Below are positions 22,176 to 35,581 of a DNA stretch of 64,000 nucleotides, in pieces. The DNA is taken from positions 29,089,501 through 29,153,500 of the forward strand of contig NC_091674.1 in the NCBI RefSeq assembly GCF_042453785.1. The letters run 5' to 3'. Made by a program: the position numbers and the translations under genes. The notes under the pieces were generated by a model. It made no database searches and had not been told where the DNA came from. It saw only the letters and a list, made by a program, of their open reading frames with translations. Each line of letters opens with the position of its first letter. Within the stretch, counting starts at the first letter, position 1. The DNA is from Malus domestica (Eukaryota > Streptophyta > Magnoliopsida > Rosales > Rosaceae).

Positions 22176-25100
22176 TTGTGTGTGTGTTATAATTAATATA
22201 TATATAATTAGTAATTAATGAATTGTTGTCTGAGATTAGAGTATAAATTACACTCGCTAGCAAGGTTTTGTGTGTGTTATTTGGTTTGTAAGTGGCATTA
22301 CTTACTTAACAATTTGTTTCTACCTTAGCTCGGATATCTTATAAGCAAATAGTACATCAAATCAGCATGAAGCAGCTTATTAAGAACCCATACCTAAAAC
22401 TATTTCAAAAAGCTAGACCATAAGACCTATTTCTTCTTTAATTATTATTATTGGTTGGTTGTCTCCCAGGCGATTCCTTTAGTTGAAAATTAATTGATTT
22501 TCCATAAGCTTATCCCTGGAAGGATGTATGGATTGAGATTGTAGTGTACGAAACAAAAAAATTTTAACTATGAAACATATCCCCTTTATGTGTGATACAT
22601 GGGGTGTTTGATGAGTGTGTTTCTTCTAATTAAAGTTTAGCATGCATATGATTCAATATCCGGTGGATAGGGTATTGTGTTTCCATCCATGCGTCTCAGG
22701 TTCGAAACTAATAATCATATGCCACTTGTTATGATTGTATTGATCGGTTAGTTGTAAAGGAGTGAGTTGGTAAAAGGTCGTATTGTAATTGTAGAGTGTC
22801 GGGTTGCTGTTTAACATATTGTATGACTCATTGATCCTTATCCTGTAATAAGCAATACAATTGAAATCCTCTTTCTCTCTCTTGTCCCGCTCATCTCTTT
22901 CTTCTTCCTTCACCTACTGTTAATAGAAACTCCCCCCTCTCCTAAATTATTGTAATAGTTTCGTACCCTCCCCTCCTCTTAATAATAATTAAAAATTAAT
23001 AATTGAAAAAGGGTTGAACATGCATGGATGAGGGGGTTTGGAGGGCTTAATTTGTCTGTGATTTCCATGAAGAGCTAGTTTCCTATGTTTTGTAGAAATA
23101 TTTCCTTTGTTTTATTAATTATCACTTAATCATGGTATTTTGAGAAAGCTAACCGAAGTACAAATATGGTTTACAAATGAGTATTATATGATTAGCTTGA
23201 AAAATTTCTAATTTATTCAGTTTATAATTGGCCATAAATAAATAGGAGCTTATAATGTGCGTAGAAATCACTTTCCAAAAATATAACGTATGCATAAGAT
23301 TCTTACAGCGCTTTTGGTTGCTAGAGTTCAAACTTGTCCAGTTGTCAAGTCATACGTATTTGTCCAACGTTCAATCCGGGTTAAGCAATTATATTTGCAT
23401 TTGTTCAACTTCTTTCTATGTCACAATTCCTCACTGTCCAGGTTATATAGATGTCGAATTTAAATTCGTTGGTTTTGTCCAGTCAACTCTCATATCTTTT
23501 CCCACCACAACACTAACACTTGCAAATAGCAGCATATATAGCAAAAATCAACAACAATGTCAGTTAGGTGATAATGTTTTAGCTCAACTTTCTGTATGTA
23601 AGCTAAAGAAGTTTCTACGCCACACACGATCGATAATATATAATGTTACATGTTTCCTCCTTAAATTCATTTTTTCAGCATTTTCATGCTTGTTATTTAA
23701 TATAAGAACACAATATTTGTATTAAGTTCATAGTTTTTATATGCATGAAATGAAGGTCTGTCTTATATACTATGACTACTTACTGGTAGATAATTTCCTA
23801 CATTTTTCGTATTAACAGCATGGAAAGGATCCTGGAAAGGTACGAAAGATACTCATATACAGAGAGGCAGCTTCTTGCAAATGATAATGAATCCACTGTA
23901 AGCCACCACACCCTCCTCTCTATCATTTATTGAAAGGCAAATAATTTTAGATGAAACTTTTTTTCATCTTCTTTTCTTGTTTCAAGCTATACAAAGCTAA
24001 CTTGAGTTCTGACCAAATATGGCTTCCTGCCTGGCTTTCTTTCTTATCTGAAAGCCAAAAGAATCACCATGAATTTGTCATCCATTGCCTTGTTGGTGTT
24101 AGCTTCCTCTAGAGGAATCAGTTTCCTAGCCTACGGACTGTACGATAACCATTTCGTTTGCAGCTTTTATTTTTCACATTTTCTTGATAGCAAGAGAAGG
24201 AATGTAATGGAGGAATGTGGAATGAAAGGACGGTGGAAAGGAGGGAGAAATGAAGGAGACCGTAGGAAACAAAAACTAGAAACGAAAACCTACTAAAAAT
24301 TGTTGAGTTTTTAGTTTCCATTTTGTCTATTTGAACCCATGAACATTTATGTTCCACTTCCTTCCCACCACCCTTCCTCCACCTTTGCTCATTCCTCTTT
24401 TCTCCCTTGTATTCCCCCTCTATTCCTCACAAAAAGTAAAAAATTAAAACTAAAAGCAAAATGGTTATCAAACATGTCCTTCCCTAGCATTACGCATTAC
24501 TTTTATTGCGTTTTTTATTTGAAACAGTTCATTCATATATGCCATATTTTTATTCTTGTTTTACAGGGAAGCTGGACTCTGGAACATGCAAAGCTCAAGG
24601 CTAGGGTGGAGGTTTTACAAAGAAATCAAAGGTATACCAAGTGGATCAATTTAAGTACAAAATATCCCTCTTTATTTCCGTTATAATTAATAATTAAAGA
24701 TCAAGTAATCAGTACTAAATATACTACTTTCACTGATCTTGGTTGGTTTGCAGACACTATATGGGAGAAGATCTCCAATCCTTAAGTCTCAAAGAGCTTC
24801 AAAATTTAGAGCAACAGCTTGATTCTGCACTGAAGCACATAAGGTCAAGAAAGGTAAAACCAGTAATGAACAAATTAACCATCAAGTATTTGGTACATAT
24901 ACACTAGATTAATATTGAATTTTTATTTGTTTTTGTTTTTCATTTTTAATTTAAAGAAATAGGCTAACTAATTGGAGTATGATTTTCATCACACACAGAA
25001 CCAAGTTATGTACGAATCGATTTCTGAGCTCCAGAAGAAGGTAAGCCTAGAAGGCATTTATATATAGGGAATGAGAACACACCCTTTCTCTAGTGCGCTA

Positions 25101-26728
25101 CACATTATTGTTTAATTTTGCTTGATTTATTCGATGACGAAAATTAAACTGATGTATGTAAGAAGAGAGAAGGGTGTAGTGCGATTATCATTTCACTTTA
25201 TATATATATATATATATATGCATGGAGTTATGTATGCATGCAAATACATGCATATATAAATCCATATTTCTTTCACAGTAATGGTAGAACATTGTCTGTG
25301 TGTGCCTTACATGGCAGGATAAGGCATTGCAGGAGCAAAACAACTTGCTGGCAAAGAAGGTACGTAACAATATATATGTAGTGTGTTTTAAAAATGTTTA
25401 AGTTCGTAATTCTCATCGTACTGGCATTGTGTATATTGTGTATTTAACTGAACCATATATAATTAACTAGGTGAAGGAGAAGGAGAACGCAGTAGCTCAA
25501 CAGGCCCAATTGGAGCATGTGCAGGAGCAGAGGTTGAACTCCTCTTCCTCCCTTCTTCCACGGGCATTGCAGTCCTTGAATTTCGGGTTAGCCTTTCTCC
25601 ATGTTTAGTTTGGCTTTCATTTTTTTTAAAAATAGAGATGGAGAGAATATATATTGGAAAACGAGGAATGAAAAATAACCGGAAGGTGGTGGAAGGGAGA
25701 GAAGAAAAAAATGAAGAATATTATGATTGAAAGGAGGGACGAAGAAGAGAGGAGGAAATATGTTGGGAGTGATGTAGATGAAAAGTTAAGGAATGGTACA
25801 CAAAAAGAACACTAAAAATTAAAAAAAAAATTTAAAAAGAACTATTTCAAGTTGTTAACACTTTCAAAATGTTTTCATTCATTCTTCTTTATTTTGTTCC
25901 CTCCCTCACTCAAGCCTTCTTCATCCCTCATTTCTTCTTTATACTTTCTCCATATCTCAAGCCCAAAAAGTAAAAACTAAAAATAAAAAACCAAAATGGT
26001 TATCAAATGGACCCTCAATCTTTTATTTTTTGTTTTCACTTTGTATGTAATTCCTTTCACATTTCTTCCCCCGTCCAATCTTCACTCTTGATTTGGCTTT
26101 TTAGCCAAAATAATCCCTAAGATTGACATAACTTCTCACTTTGGTCACTAACAATGAAAATCGACAAAAGTGGTCTTTGAGTTTGTCCATCGTAAATCAT
26201 ATTTGTCTTTTCATGAAAAATCTATCAATATCCTCGTTAAATAGAGGGGTTGATCTAACAAAAATACCCTTAAAATGGTGATCACATGGTCGTTCACGTG
26301 GCAATTTAACGAGGATTATATTGACAGATTTTTCGGAATGACAAAAATAATTTACGGTAAACAAACTCAAAAAAACTTCTATCGATTTTCATTGTCAAGA
26401 ACTAAAGCTAAGAATTATGTCAGTCTCATAGATCATTTTGGCAAAAAAATCTCTCGATATTCGATATTTTGTTCTCCCACATTTTTTTTCTTCCTTATAT
26501 AACATAATATTGAAAACTAAAACTAAAAAAAATAGTTATAATACAAGTTAAATTAATTCATAAACGTGTGAATATATATTATATTGCAGCAGCGGGTCCA
26601 ATTACCAGGCCATTAGATCAAGTGAAGGAATACCAGGAGATAATCAGCAGTATGGAGATGAAACCCCAACTCCACATAGACCTAACATGCTGCTGCCCGC
26701 TTGGATGCTCCGCCACCTTAATGAATAG
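21212..26728 (+). CDS. FUL: MADS-box transcription factor, FRUITFULL/AGL8 type
   Basis: A type II (MIKC) MADS-domain transcription factor expected to bind CArG boxes as a dimer and to act in floral transition, meristem identity and fruit development. Eight exons were assembled by GT-AG sites and frame: 21212-21396, 23819-23897, 24567-24631, 24754-24853, 24999-25040, 25318-25359, 25471-25586 and 26590-26728, giving 255 aa. Exon sizes 185, 79, 65, 100, 42 and 42 are the usual MIKC pattern. Residues 1-60 are the MADS domain ([20 protein letters not shown]); the K domain spans roughly 88-178 with [20 protein letters not shown]. The C-terminus ends [11 protein letters not shown], the FUL-type motif, and lacks the farnesylated CFAA-type end of euAP1 proteins, so FUL clade rather than AP1. 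Intron 1 is 2.4 kb, intron 7 about 1.0 kb. The last acceptor is a cagcag pair that allows one Ser to be included or skipped. Confidence 0.93.
22104..22172. repeat. (TA)n(GA)n compound microsatellite in MADS intron 1
   Basis: About 16 TA units run directly into about 18 GA units. It is probably polymorphic between cultivars. Confidence 0.95.
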
Positions 26729-26936
26729 AAGAATTCATCACCATGAAATAATATTATCTCCAAAGGGAATAATATTATGTGACATCAATTAATCAAGTAA
26801 ACATATTATACTTATATATATATATATATCTATATATCTATACCAAGAAATTAATTGGTAATGTGCATGATGAAAACCCTAGACTCGATCTAGCTCCAAA
26901 TGTGTATCGTATGTTGGAATTCATTAATATATCTTA

Positions 26937-28669
26937 AGGGCTTGTTTGGTATTGTTGTGCTTTAAAAAAAATTTTTAAAAAAAAACTGTTTTTACTATGT
27001 TATGAAAATAAACTGCTGTGAAATAAAGTAGTAAAGTGTTTGGTAATTTATAATTGTAAAGTGCTTGTAGCAAAAGAAAAAAAAACACAATGTTAGTGTT
27101 TAGTAAGTTTGTATGTAAAACATTTGTGGATGTGTAAAGTGATAAAAAAAATACTAGATGTATTATTAATTTAATTGTTTGGCAAATAAAGATCAATTAT
27201 TAATTTTTTTTTTGAAAACAATTAATAATTTTTATATCTTAATTTGAACCTATCACAAATACTAAGTAGTATGACAAATTATATTGAAATATTTCAAACT
27301 GAAGAGCTAGGATTCATTAGCACAACATTGTTGAGGCACTTGAATTACCATCAACCAAATGATACATACGTCAAATAGAATAAAAATCTAAATATTATTC
27401 AATATAAAAGTAGTCTAATTAGATGCATTTATCAAACTGTATGGCTATGCTATTTCTCAATGCTTCTATCTCATATGATCCTTGAGCATGATAATCATGG
27501 TATTCTTCATCATCATCACTAGCGCTAATAGTGATCATGTTCAGAATGCCTCTTTATGTAGTTATGAAAAGTCATTGTAGCAATGACAATCTTACTTGCT
27601 TATTGAATGAATAGTTAGGCATATCCCTTAAAATTGTCCATATTTTCTTCCATACCCGAAATGTCTATTCAAGGACGCTCATCAGCGAAGTATGCATGTG
27701 CTTGAATACCTCTTTATGACTTGTTGGTTGGGCACCCCTACAAAAGTTCAGGAGATGCTATCTTTCACCTTATATAGTCCAAAATATCGTCTCATTTATG
27801 GGTACCCCGCATCTACCAAATAATAATTTCTTGTCAAATGGAAAATTTGTTTTCAAATGTAATAACTACACAAAAGTGAGTATGAAAAATATTAATAAAA
27901 AGTATGAAGATTCCAGACAAATAATTACAGTAAGAAGTTTACCACTTGGAGGTTTTGGAAATTTAAATTTAGATTCCGTAACACCGAAAGAAAAACCCTT
28001 GTATCCAAATTTAAAAACCCAACAAGAAAACCTAACAAAGAAAGAATGAAATAAACTGAAATTTTTAGAGAAGAGAAGGAAGCTTACCAGAGGAAAGATA
28101 CGAGCTAGGAGATGAGAGAGATCAGAGCTGGGAGGAAGGGCGTGAAAAATTTCAGATCGGGTCTGCCTATGCAATAGCGTACGATGTAGAAAAAAGGGGG
28201 GGGGGGGGGGGTAGGATAACCATTTTGAAAAATTTAATTAAGTGGTACTATTCACTCAAGTTTTGGGATAAAAAAAAAAGGAAAAGGATCATTGCCGGAT
28301 CATTTTCCTAGGGATCCCACAATCGTATCCATTCATCATACATCGTGCGGTTAGTTTTCGTTACGTACTATTTATATTTGAATTTTAAATTTTAAATTGT
28401 AAATGATTTATGACCACACGATGTATGATGAATGGATACGATTGCAAAATCCCTAAGATCCACAGGTAAAGATCCGGCGAAGATCCTTTTCCGAAAAGAA
28501 AAAAAAAACCGTTTTTCAAAGCTACCTCTTACTCGTTCAGCTTTTTGAACTTCTTTTCACCCTCAATTGTGTAAAAAAAAAAGGTTTTAATATGGTTACC
28601 AAACGATAAAAATACCCCGGCTTTTTTAATACCCGCTTCTAAAAAATTTAAGCAATATCAAACTAGAAC
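26937..28669 (-). mobile_element. PIF/Harbinger element, degraded, with nested MITE
   Basis: Outer ends are imperfect inverted repeats: GGGCTTGTTTGGTATTG at the left, and at the right, in reverse complement, gttctagtttgatattg. TTA/TAA flanks the ends, the 3-bp target type of PIF/Harbinger. Minus-strand translation at about 27820-27430 gives GAQPTSHKEVFKHMHTSLM, TFRVWKKIWTILRDMPNYS and NKQVRLSLLQ, which follow the FNLRHSSLRNVVERTFGVWK region of PIF-type DDE nucleases, with several in-frame stops. A C-terminal acidic stretch (ISASDDDEEYHDY) then an EALRNSIAIQ segment also fits. It is dead as a transposase. The MITE at 28276-28492 and a G-run at about 28195-28211 lie inside. Confidence 0.72.
28276..28492. 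mobile_element. Palindromic MITE, GGATCC-stem family, copy C
   Basis: 'atccattcatcatacatcgt' on the left is answered by 'acgatgtatgatgaatggat' on the right, making the best-conserved stem of the three copies. Outer words are aaaggatcattgccggatc and gatccggcgaagatccttt. Its position inside the PIF/Harbinger relic shows that it inserted later. Confidence 0.82.
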
Positions 28670-28675
28670 TTAATA

Positions 28676-31400
28676 GCCCATAAACTATGTAAAGTGTGGC
28701 CTACATCTTGTAATTAGTACATTTTACTTTCAAGGTACTATCTTTCAAATTAACTTGGGAATTAGACAAGTGCTGTTGATATATACTACAATATATTGGA
28801 CACGTATGTACGTGTATGTTCCCTTTACTTGATATATGTGGATTTGGTATTCTGCTTAATTCTCCTGTTTCTTCTACGTGCATACACTGTGGTTTTTGGT
28901 AGCTCTTGTGATCGAGCTGAATCTTGCAATATGAAGGTTGACAATATTAACGTCACATATGCGAGTTAAGCCAATCAATCAACGTGTATATTGTACTTAT
29001 CTTCTTATATTTGAATTCGGATCTCTTTCATGCTAATTAGTGATATATACTGCAGCACTTTGGAGTAGTTTAGTCTAGGATATTATAACTCTGTATAGAT
29101 GTCTTTTTTCTTTGGTCGGATCGAGTAGATGGGGTACATGTCCAGCTTATATCAACCTCAATGTTCTACTGCCAAAAGTGTTGAATTCCCTGTGATTAGC
29201 TATGGGCTAACTAACTAAATGCTAAAGTACTAAAAACCAAACCCACATTTGAAAACAATTTAAATTTAAACATATAACATTGTAGAGTAGTCGGCCCTTA
29301 TCATTTTGGTGGTACATGCAAATACAATGGGTGCGTTCCTCCATTATCAGTTTCCTCCTCTCACGATCCTTACGGTAAAACATAACAACTTTTATAGTAC
29401 AGATACACTGCTACCGTAGGTTCATAGCCCAAGATGCCATGGAATCCAAGGGAGATGTGGAGAAGGATTCTGATTAAAGAAGTGTCTTGCGTACGAAAAG
29501 AGGAGCCCAAGTGCAACTCTACAACTATAAATTTGAAGCCTAATGCTATTACATAAACTTAGCTAGCTAATTACTCTTCATTGCATTTTTCTTTCTTTCG
29601 TATAGAGAAGAATTGAACTTAAAACTAATATATACGAGATAAGAAATAAATATTTTTACCAAGAAGAGTGAGATTCTTCATAAATTCTCTGACACAATAG
29701 TTTATAATATTAATACAGAAATTAACATTAAATTGTTAAATGAAAAGTCCGATTTCCTAAACATTCTCTATCTTTACCAATCTAAACTAGTAGTGTGAAT
29801 GATGAGAGACAGTTGAGACTTGTGATTAATAAATAAATATATTATATATATTCCTAATACAAACAAATTCATCATAAAGTCTGCCACGTCTGCTTTGCAC
29901 TTGGCCATAGCGGTTTATTTATCTTCTAGAATATATTACAAATTAATCATGCGGTTGACATTTATGTCCCAATGATCTGTGCTTTCTGTTGGCTAGTAAT
30001 GTATTGCTGATATATTAATCATCCCACACGGCCGGATGCTTAATTAGCCAATACATTTGGCAGACTGGCCGGCGACATTCTTCTAATTAATTTGGCTCGC
30101 AAACTCTCTCACTCTCTCCCAATCCCATATAGTTAACTTACACGATCGAATTATTGCCTCAACAACCAACCATTTGCCTTGTTTAATTGGTGGAATGAAC
30201 CTTATTTTACATCTAAGCAAATTGGAATGAACCTCCCTATATAAGTACATTCTTTCTTAAAAAAGGATTGGCTAGTGGCTTCTCCACGGTAATTCACCAT
30301 TTTAGGAGGCCGGAAAGACCCAGAGGCATTTCAGCATTTCCCTAAGCACCATCGTGTGATTCACCAGCGTCAGAAATTAAATCCAAGAATATACGTGTCA
30401 AATATAAACCTAAAATTCGTCCTCAATAATGTTATATACAAAAACACATCAACTCAATTGAAGAAGTTCTTCATCTATCTACTTGTCAAATTGAATTTTT
30501 TTCCTAAACTATTGAATTTTAAGTGTTTTCCTCTAAGAGAAATGTTATCAAAAGCCTATATATATATATATATATATGAAAAAGCCGTTGTAATTTGATT
30601 TGATTTATTTAGTTCGAATAGGCAAGGTGTAAGAGAGTTAATGTTGTTGTAACATGTTCAAATTTTTTATGATGATGTTATCCATACACTCATTTTTACA
30701 TTCCACACACTATCTACTAATTTATGTCATTTAATCTTTTTTAATTTATTCGATCTAACAGTAAAAAATTGAGAAAAATATGTGTGGATAGCACTACCCT
30801 TATATAACATCAATTAGAAACATCATAATATTACACCGTTTGCCTACAAATTGTTCAATTTTATATGTTTTTATTTCTTTCTTGAAAATTTGTGTTTTAC
30901 CATCCCTTTTGGCCTAGCTAGATGGGTGCCTTATTAATCCGAGAGACTATGATGTGCTTAATTTGATTTAAATTTCATTAGAGGCAATGATGCATCTTTA
31001 AACTCCTCCACTTATTCTCTCGCCATATAACTAATCATGTTAATGTAAAAGTATATATAGTTACAAGCATACTCTATTAAATTTGGATTTATATGTATCT
31101 AGTAATTTAGGTGATGGGAACTATTCAAAAGTATAATATCATATGATTCCATTTTTTGGGAAATTAGTCAAACTCTCAACAACTGGTTTGCTTCTAGGGT
31201 GGGATGTATGGGAACAAATAACTATATATGAAATGAAGCCGTCAGATTAATTCATGGCAAGCACGTCACAAATAAACAAAATAAGGAATAAATGCCCTTG
31301 AAAAAACAAAAGGTTCCAAGTCTAGGCCTTATTATTTGTATATATATGTACATGTACAGCCAGCCATTTTTCCAACCAGCAAAACCAATATTGTCAACGA
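28676..31400. other. Intergenic, no gene supported
   Basis: AT-rich DNA of about 2.7 kb, with a short (TA)n run at 30558-30577. Open frames are short and without domains. It probably contains the promoter of the gene at 31404 in its right end. Confidence 0.6.
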
Positions 31401-31403
31401 AAA

Positions 31404-32608
31404 ATGAGCAGGAAATATGCAAGGTTGTGTGGTGCCCGGCCGACTGTTTGTCTTCCAATCCATCCACTGTCTCTCCGGTCGAAACACACGTCTAGACGGC
31501 GTTCCGGTTCTGTCAAAGCTACTACTGATCATAACAGCACAGAGTTTTTGAACAATATCAGCAGCAGCGGGGATGATGACTTGAGTAGTACTGCAGAAGA
31601 TGTGAAAAGTGGGAACAAGATTATGGTTGTTGTGGATTCAAGCCTTGAAGCTAAGGGAGCTCTCGAATGGGCACTATCCCACACTGTCCAATCCCAGGAT
31701 ACCATTGTTCTTCTTCATGTAGCTAATCCCTCCAAACAACAAGGTCAGAAAATAGTTAATTATCAGATTAATCTCATTGTTTTTAATTATCTTGTTTCAT
31801 TAATGTTAATTATCTTGTTGCATTAATCTTCTTGCAGACTCAAATGGGAAGACTAATTTGAAGGCTTTTGAACTGCTTCACTCTATTAAAAATGTTTGTC
31901 AAAGAAAACGGCCTGGGGTAAGTTTAATTAACAAATTCTTTGTTTTCCCCAAATTTGTTTCTGCATAACAGCAAAACTAGTAATGAATATGTTTAGTGAT
32001 AGAATGTAAGTATCTGATCCTGAATCAGATAACAATGATCGAGAAACCCTAAGATCATTTAAACTTTCATACAAGGCTTTCATTTTCCCGACGTCGTGAG
32101 ATTTTACTCTCATGTGCATAACCATTCAATCTAGAAGCACTCGATCTCCATTATAAAAGTCTTGAGTTCAAATTTTGGGGCGGACAATCATTTATCGACA
32201 AAAAGAAAGACGTTTGGTTCATCATCGACTTCTGTCAATGAAGATCAATCATAGAGATGCCAACTATATATATGTATACAAATAAAGATCTCTACTGACC
32301 ATTGAAAATTGAAATAGGTGAATGTGGAGGTAGCATTGCTTGAAGGGAAAGAGAAGGGCCCAATAATAGTGGATGAAGCAAGGAGACAAAGAGTGTCCCT
32401 ACTTGTTCTTGGCCAAAAAAGAAAGTGGTCGAACTGGTGGCAGCTTATCAAGAGGTGGACGAGGAGCAGATCATCGGGGGAGGTTTTTGTGGAATACTGC
32501 ATTCAAAATGCTGCATGCATGACGATTGCAGTGAGGAGAAAGAGCAAGAAATTGGGAGGTTACTTGATCACCACCAAGCTTCACAAGAATTTCTGGCTTC
32601 TGGCTTGA
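31404..32608 (+). CDS. Universal-stress-protein-like protein (MRH6-type subfamily)
   Basis: Three exons joined in frame by GT-AG sites, 31404-31743, 31838-31917 and 32318-32608, give 236 aa. After a Ser/Arg-rich N-terminus of about 70 residues comes the USP fold (adenine-nucleotide alpha-hydrolase-like): GNKIMVVVDSSLEAKGALEWAL as strand 1 and helix 1, TIVLLHVANPS as strand 2, VEVALLEGKEKGPIIVDEAR, and RVSLLVLGQKRK. The C-terminal strand is EYCIQNAACMTIAVRRKSKK. The tail GGYLITTKLHKNFWLLA is, from memory, diagnostic of a plant subfamily that includes Arabidopsis MRH6, a root-hair morphogenesis gene. The canonical ATP-binding Gly-x2-Gly-x9-Gly is not clear, so nucleotide binding is doubtful. 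Met choice is the first in-frame ATG; a later start cannot be excluded. Confidence 0.85.
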
Positions 32609-33685
32609 TTGAAATATGATCACATGGTTCTTAGTTACGTTTAAGAAGTCATTCATTTTTCTACGGAAAATCAGAGTCTGACGCATATACAAAACTATTT
32701 CACTGAAATCCGAAGAAATATGTTTTTGCATACATGTCAAATTCTGATTAGAAATGATTTCAGCACACCTCTTTTCTCCCCTTGCATACCTCTATCTATT
32801 TGTGGTATTTGAATGTAATAAGTCAAACAAGAATCGAAAATAAAAAATCAACAGGTGTGCAGAAGAAGAAAAAAGGCGTGCGCAAATCATTTCTCGACTT
32901 TGGTTGTTATCTTCAATGAAGAATGACGACTTGTAAAAAAGCCAAGTATTTTCCAACCATACAAGACGTGGTTGTTGGGACTACAAAAATGCTAGTAGAA
33001 ATTGGATGTCAACGAAAAGTACCCCTTATACAAGAAGTTTAAGGAATCTTGTTGAGTTTGCATTGTAGTTGTCGAGTCAAAGCTTGGTGGTTGACACAAA
33101 CTGCATAGCAGCTTCCAAGTTCCATCTCTGAAGGTTTAATCTCCTTCCTATTACACATGCTCAAGCCAAAAATCAAATCCAAAACTCAGTGCAACTTTTA
33201 AGATAAAGAGTTTTTCTTCTCAATCAAGTTACTTCAAATACTAAGGCGGGCGAAATCGTGTTCCCCATACAATTTGCATACAAATTGGGATTGATTGTGG
33301 CTTTTGAATGAAAGAAAAGAAAAATCCTTTGACAGTTTGATATCTTCTCTGTATTCCCCATCTTCTCAGCAGCGAAAAACGAGTTCCGAGCTCTGAAATA
33401 GAAAAGCTAATGAAACTGAAGAAGAATGATTTTCCTGTGTAAATGTGGTACCTATCCGTTAAATTGCAATCTGATACAAATAATCGAATATAATTTATTC
33501 AACTGTATAGAGGGAGGACTATGATTTTCCTTAGGCATTCCAGGAAACAGCAGTGGCAATCGATCAACAAATATTCTTACCTTGTCCTGTTATTTTCCTC
33601 TTTGCCTCTTTCTACTTGAATTCTGAATCGATCTCTGTAAGCATGAATCAATTGACGAGGTATATACAGATCTCATGTCTGAAAG
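32609..33685. other. Intergenic between convergent genes
   Basis: Shared 3' flank of the USP-like gene (plus) and the ADP/ATP carrier (minus). AT-rich; nothing else supported. Confidence 0.5.
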
Positions 33686-33877
33686 TTCACTTGAAAACTC
33701 CCGGTCGTGGCTCAAAAGAATAACCATGTATATGTCCTATGCCCAGGCTTTCACTCGAAAACTCTTTCATGTGGCTCAAAAGAATAACCCTGTCTATGTG
33801 TCATGTCCAGACTTTCACTTCAAAACTCTTTGCTGTGGCTCAAAGGACAAACCACGTTTATATGCAATTCGCTGCAG
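33686..33877. repeat. Three-copy 64-bp tandem repeat overlapping a stop codon
   Basis: Copies start at 33686, 33750 and 33814 with 'ttcac', and each contains a 'gtggctcaaa' word about 30 bp later. The third copy contains the stop codon and the last roughly 14 codons of the carrier gene. Confidence 0.85.
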
Positions 33878-35509
33878 CTGATCATATCCTGCAAGTACCC
33901 CAGCTCCAGCGACCCCTAGAAGCATATTTGCAGTAACTCCTCGAAACAGTGCTGTGAAACCCTCAAGGTAAACAATCTCCCGAAATGCATGCAAGGCGTT
34001 ACGATACTTTGACGGTTGTCCTGATGTTAGCATCATTCTCCGCCGAACAGTATCAAATGGATAGGCGCAGACCCCAGAGACTGTTGTTACACTCCAGCCA
34101 AGCAAAAAACTAGCTAAAAAATTCCCCTGAAAAAATTCAAATGATATAAACTGAGGCTGAGGATCATTCGAGAAGGGGAGCACATTAGCAGTTTGAACCA
34201 AGAATGATTACACAAATTCAAATCCCAAAGTACACATGCATGCGAATACACTCGCTTTGAATTGTTCAGATAATACTGAGATGCTTACCTCCAAAGGACC
34301 AACCAAAACAACAGGCTTCATGGTGTCATAAATCCCAAAGTACATTCCTCGATACATCGTAATTCCAATGATCGAAGCCCCAAATCCTCGATAGAGCCCA
34401 ACTATTCCATCGCTTGATAAGGTTTTACTGTAAACATCTAGAATCCCACTGAACTGGCGTTGACCACTAACTGCAGACCCCCTCCCATCGGTGCCTAGCC
34501 GCGTACGTGCATAGTCCAGATGATATAGAAATAATGAAGTAGTTGCTCCAGCAGCACTTCCTGAAGCCACATTTCCAGCAAACCACTTTATGTATCCATC
34601 TTTCTCTTTTGAGCAGCCAAAGATGCTTTTGAAGTAACCTCTAAATGCAAAGTTGAAGGCCTACAAGCATTCCAAATTATGTTCGGCGAGGACTGTCAAA
34701 ACATGACATTCATTGGATTTAACATAGCATACCAAAAGTTTGTGAAGTTTCAAGCAAAAATGTTGAATGATCAACTGTCCACTATCTTATGAGATGCCAA
34801 GTGATGGAATTAAGAAAAGTGGGTGGAGATCTCTACGATTAAGATGGTAAAAAAAAAAAAGTGTACTAAGCTAGTGGACTTTCCATCCAACACTGGTTGT
34901 GAACTGAAAACCCAGAGTATATATTTACAAGATAAATCTAAGGTCTATGAAAGCACACATGGCAAACCTTTGATAAGATAGAGAATCCAAATACGGTTTG
35001 AAATTCACCGAGCATTCCGGTTATTATATCTTCTCAAACTGACCGATATCTGAACCAACCAACCAATGCAAAGAAAGAAATCGACTAAGGGGAAAACGTC
35101 TTGAAAATTTAACACACATCGTGAAATTGCTTGCTTTGATAGAAAACTAAACAAATGCATTAATCACCGAATGGTTTCACTGAAAAAATCCAAATACACC
35201 GATCTAATCATTCAATAGTTTCAGGGTGGGAGAGTGAAGCAGATGAAGTACCTGAGTAGGAAAATATCGAATAACATTGGCCTGGTTGCCTCGCCAAAAC
35301 GACAACACGCCTTCCTCTCTAAACACCCTTGTAAAGCAATCACCAACACCCTTATAAGGTCTCTTAATCTGCCCTCTTTTTATCATCTCTCCCTGATTCT
35401 GCAGGAGAAGCTTCACTCTCTCAATGGGTGCTGCTGCACTCTTTGACACCAAGGCTGCCATTCCCCCCATCACAAAATCCAGAGAAAACTTCTCTGACTT
35501 TGTTGCCAT
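33815..35509 (-). CDS. ER-ANT1: ER-type ADP/ATP carrier (ER-ANT1-like)
   Basis: A mitochondrial-carrier-family adenine nucleotide exchanger. Three coding exons on the minus strand, 35252-35509, 34289-34660 and 33815-34126, give 313 aa. Three carrier repeats are visible: [15 protein letters not shown] (28-42), the LDYARTRLG segment in repeat 2, and [17 protein letters not shown], whose RRRMML (238-243) is the ANT signature. [16 protein letters not shown] and [20 protein letters not shown] match ANT proteins. It lacks the long mitochondrial N-terminal extension of plant AACs and resembles Arabidopsis ER-ANT1, an endoplasmic reticulum ATP importer linked to photorespiration. Start at 35509 (MATKSEKF) is preferred; an in-frame ATG at 35560 would add 17 Gly/Arg/Glu-rich residues from a GGGA repeat. 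A likely 5'-UTR intron lies at 35582-35842. The final residues ([13 protein letters not shown]) come from a tandem repeat. Confidence 0.92.
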
Positions 35510-35581
35510 TGCCAACCCCCTTCTCTCTCCTCCCTCCCTCCCTCCCTCCCTCCTTCCCACCTTCCCTCTCTCTTTCTAGAC

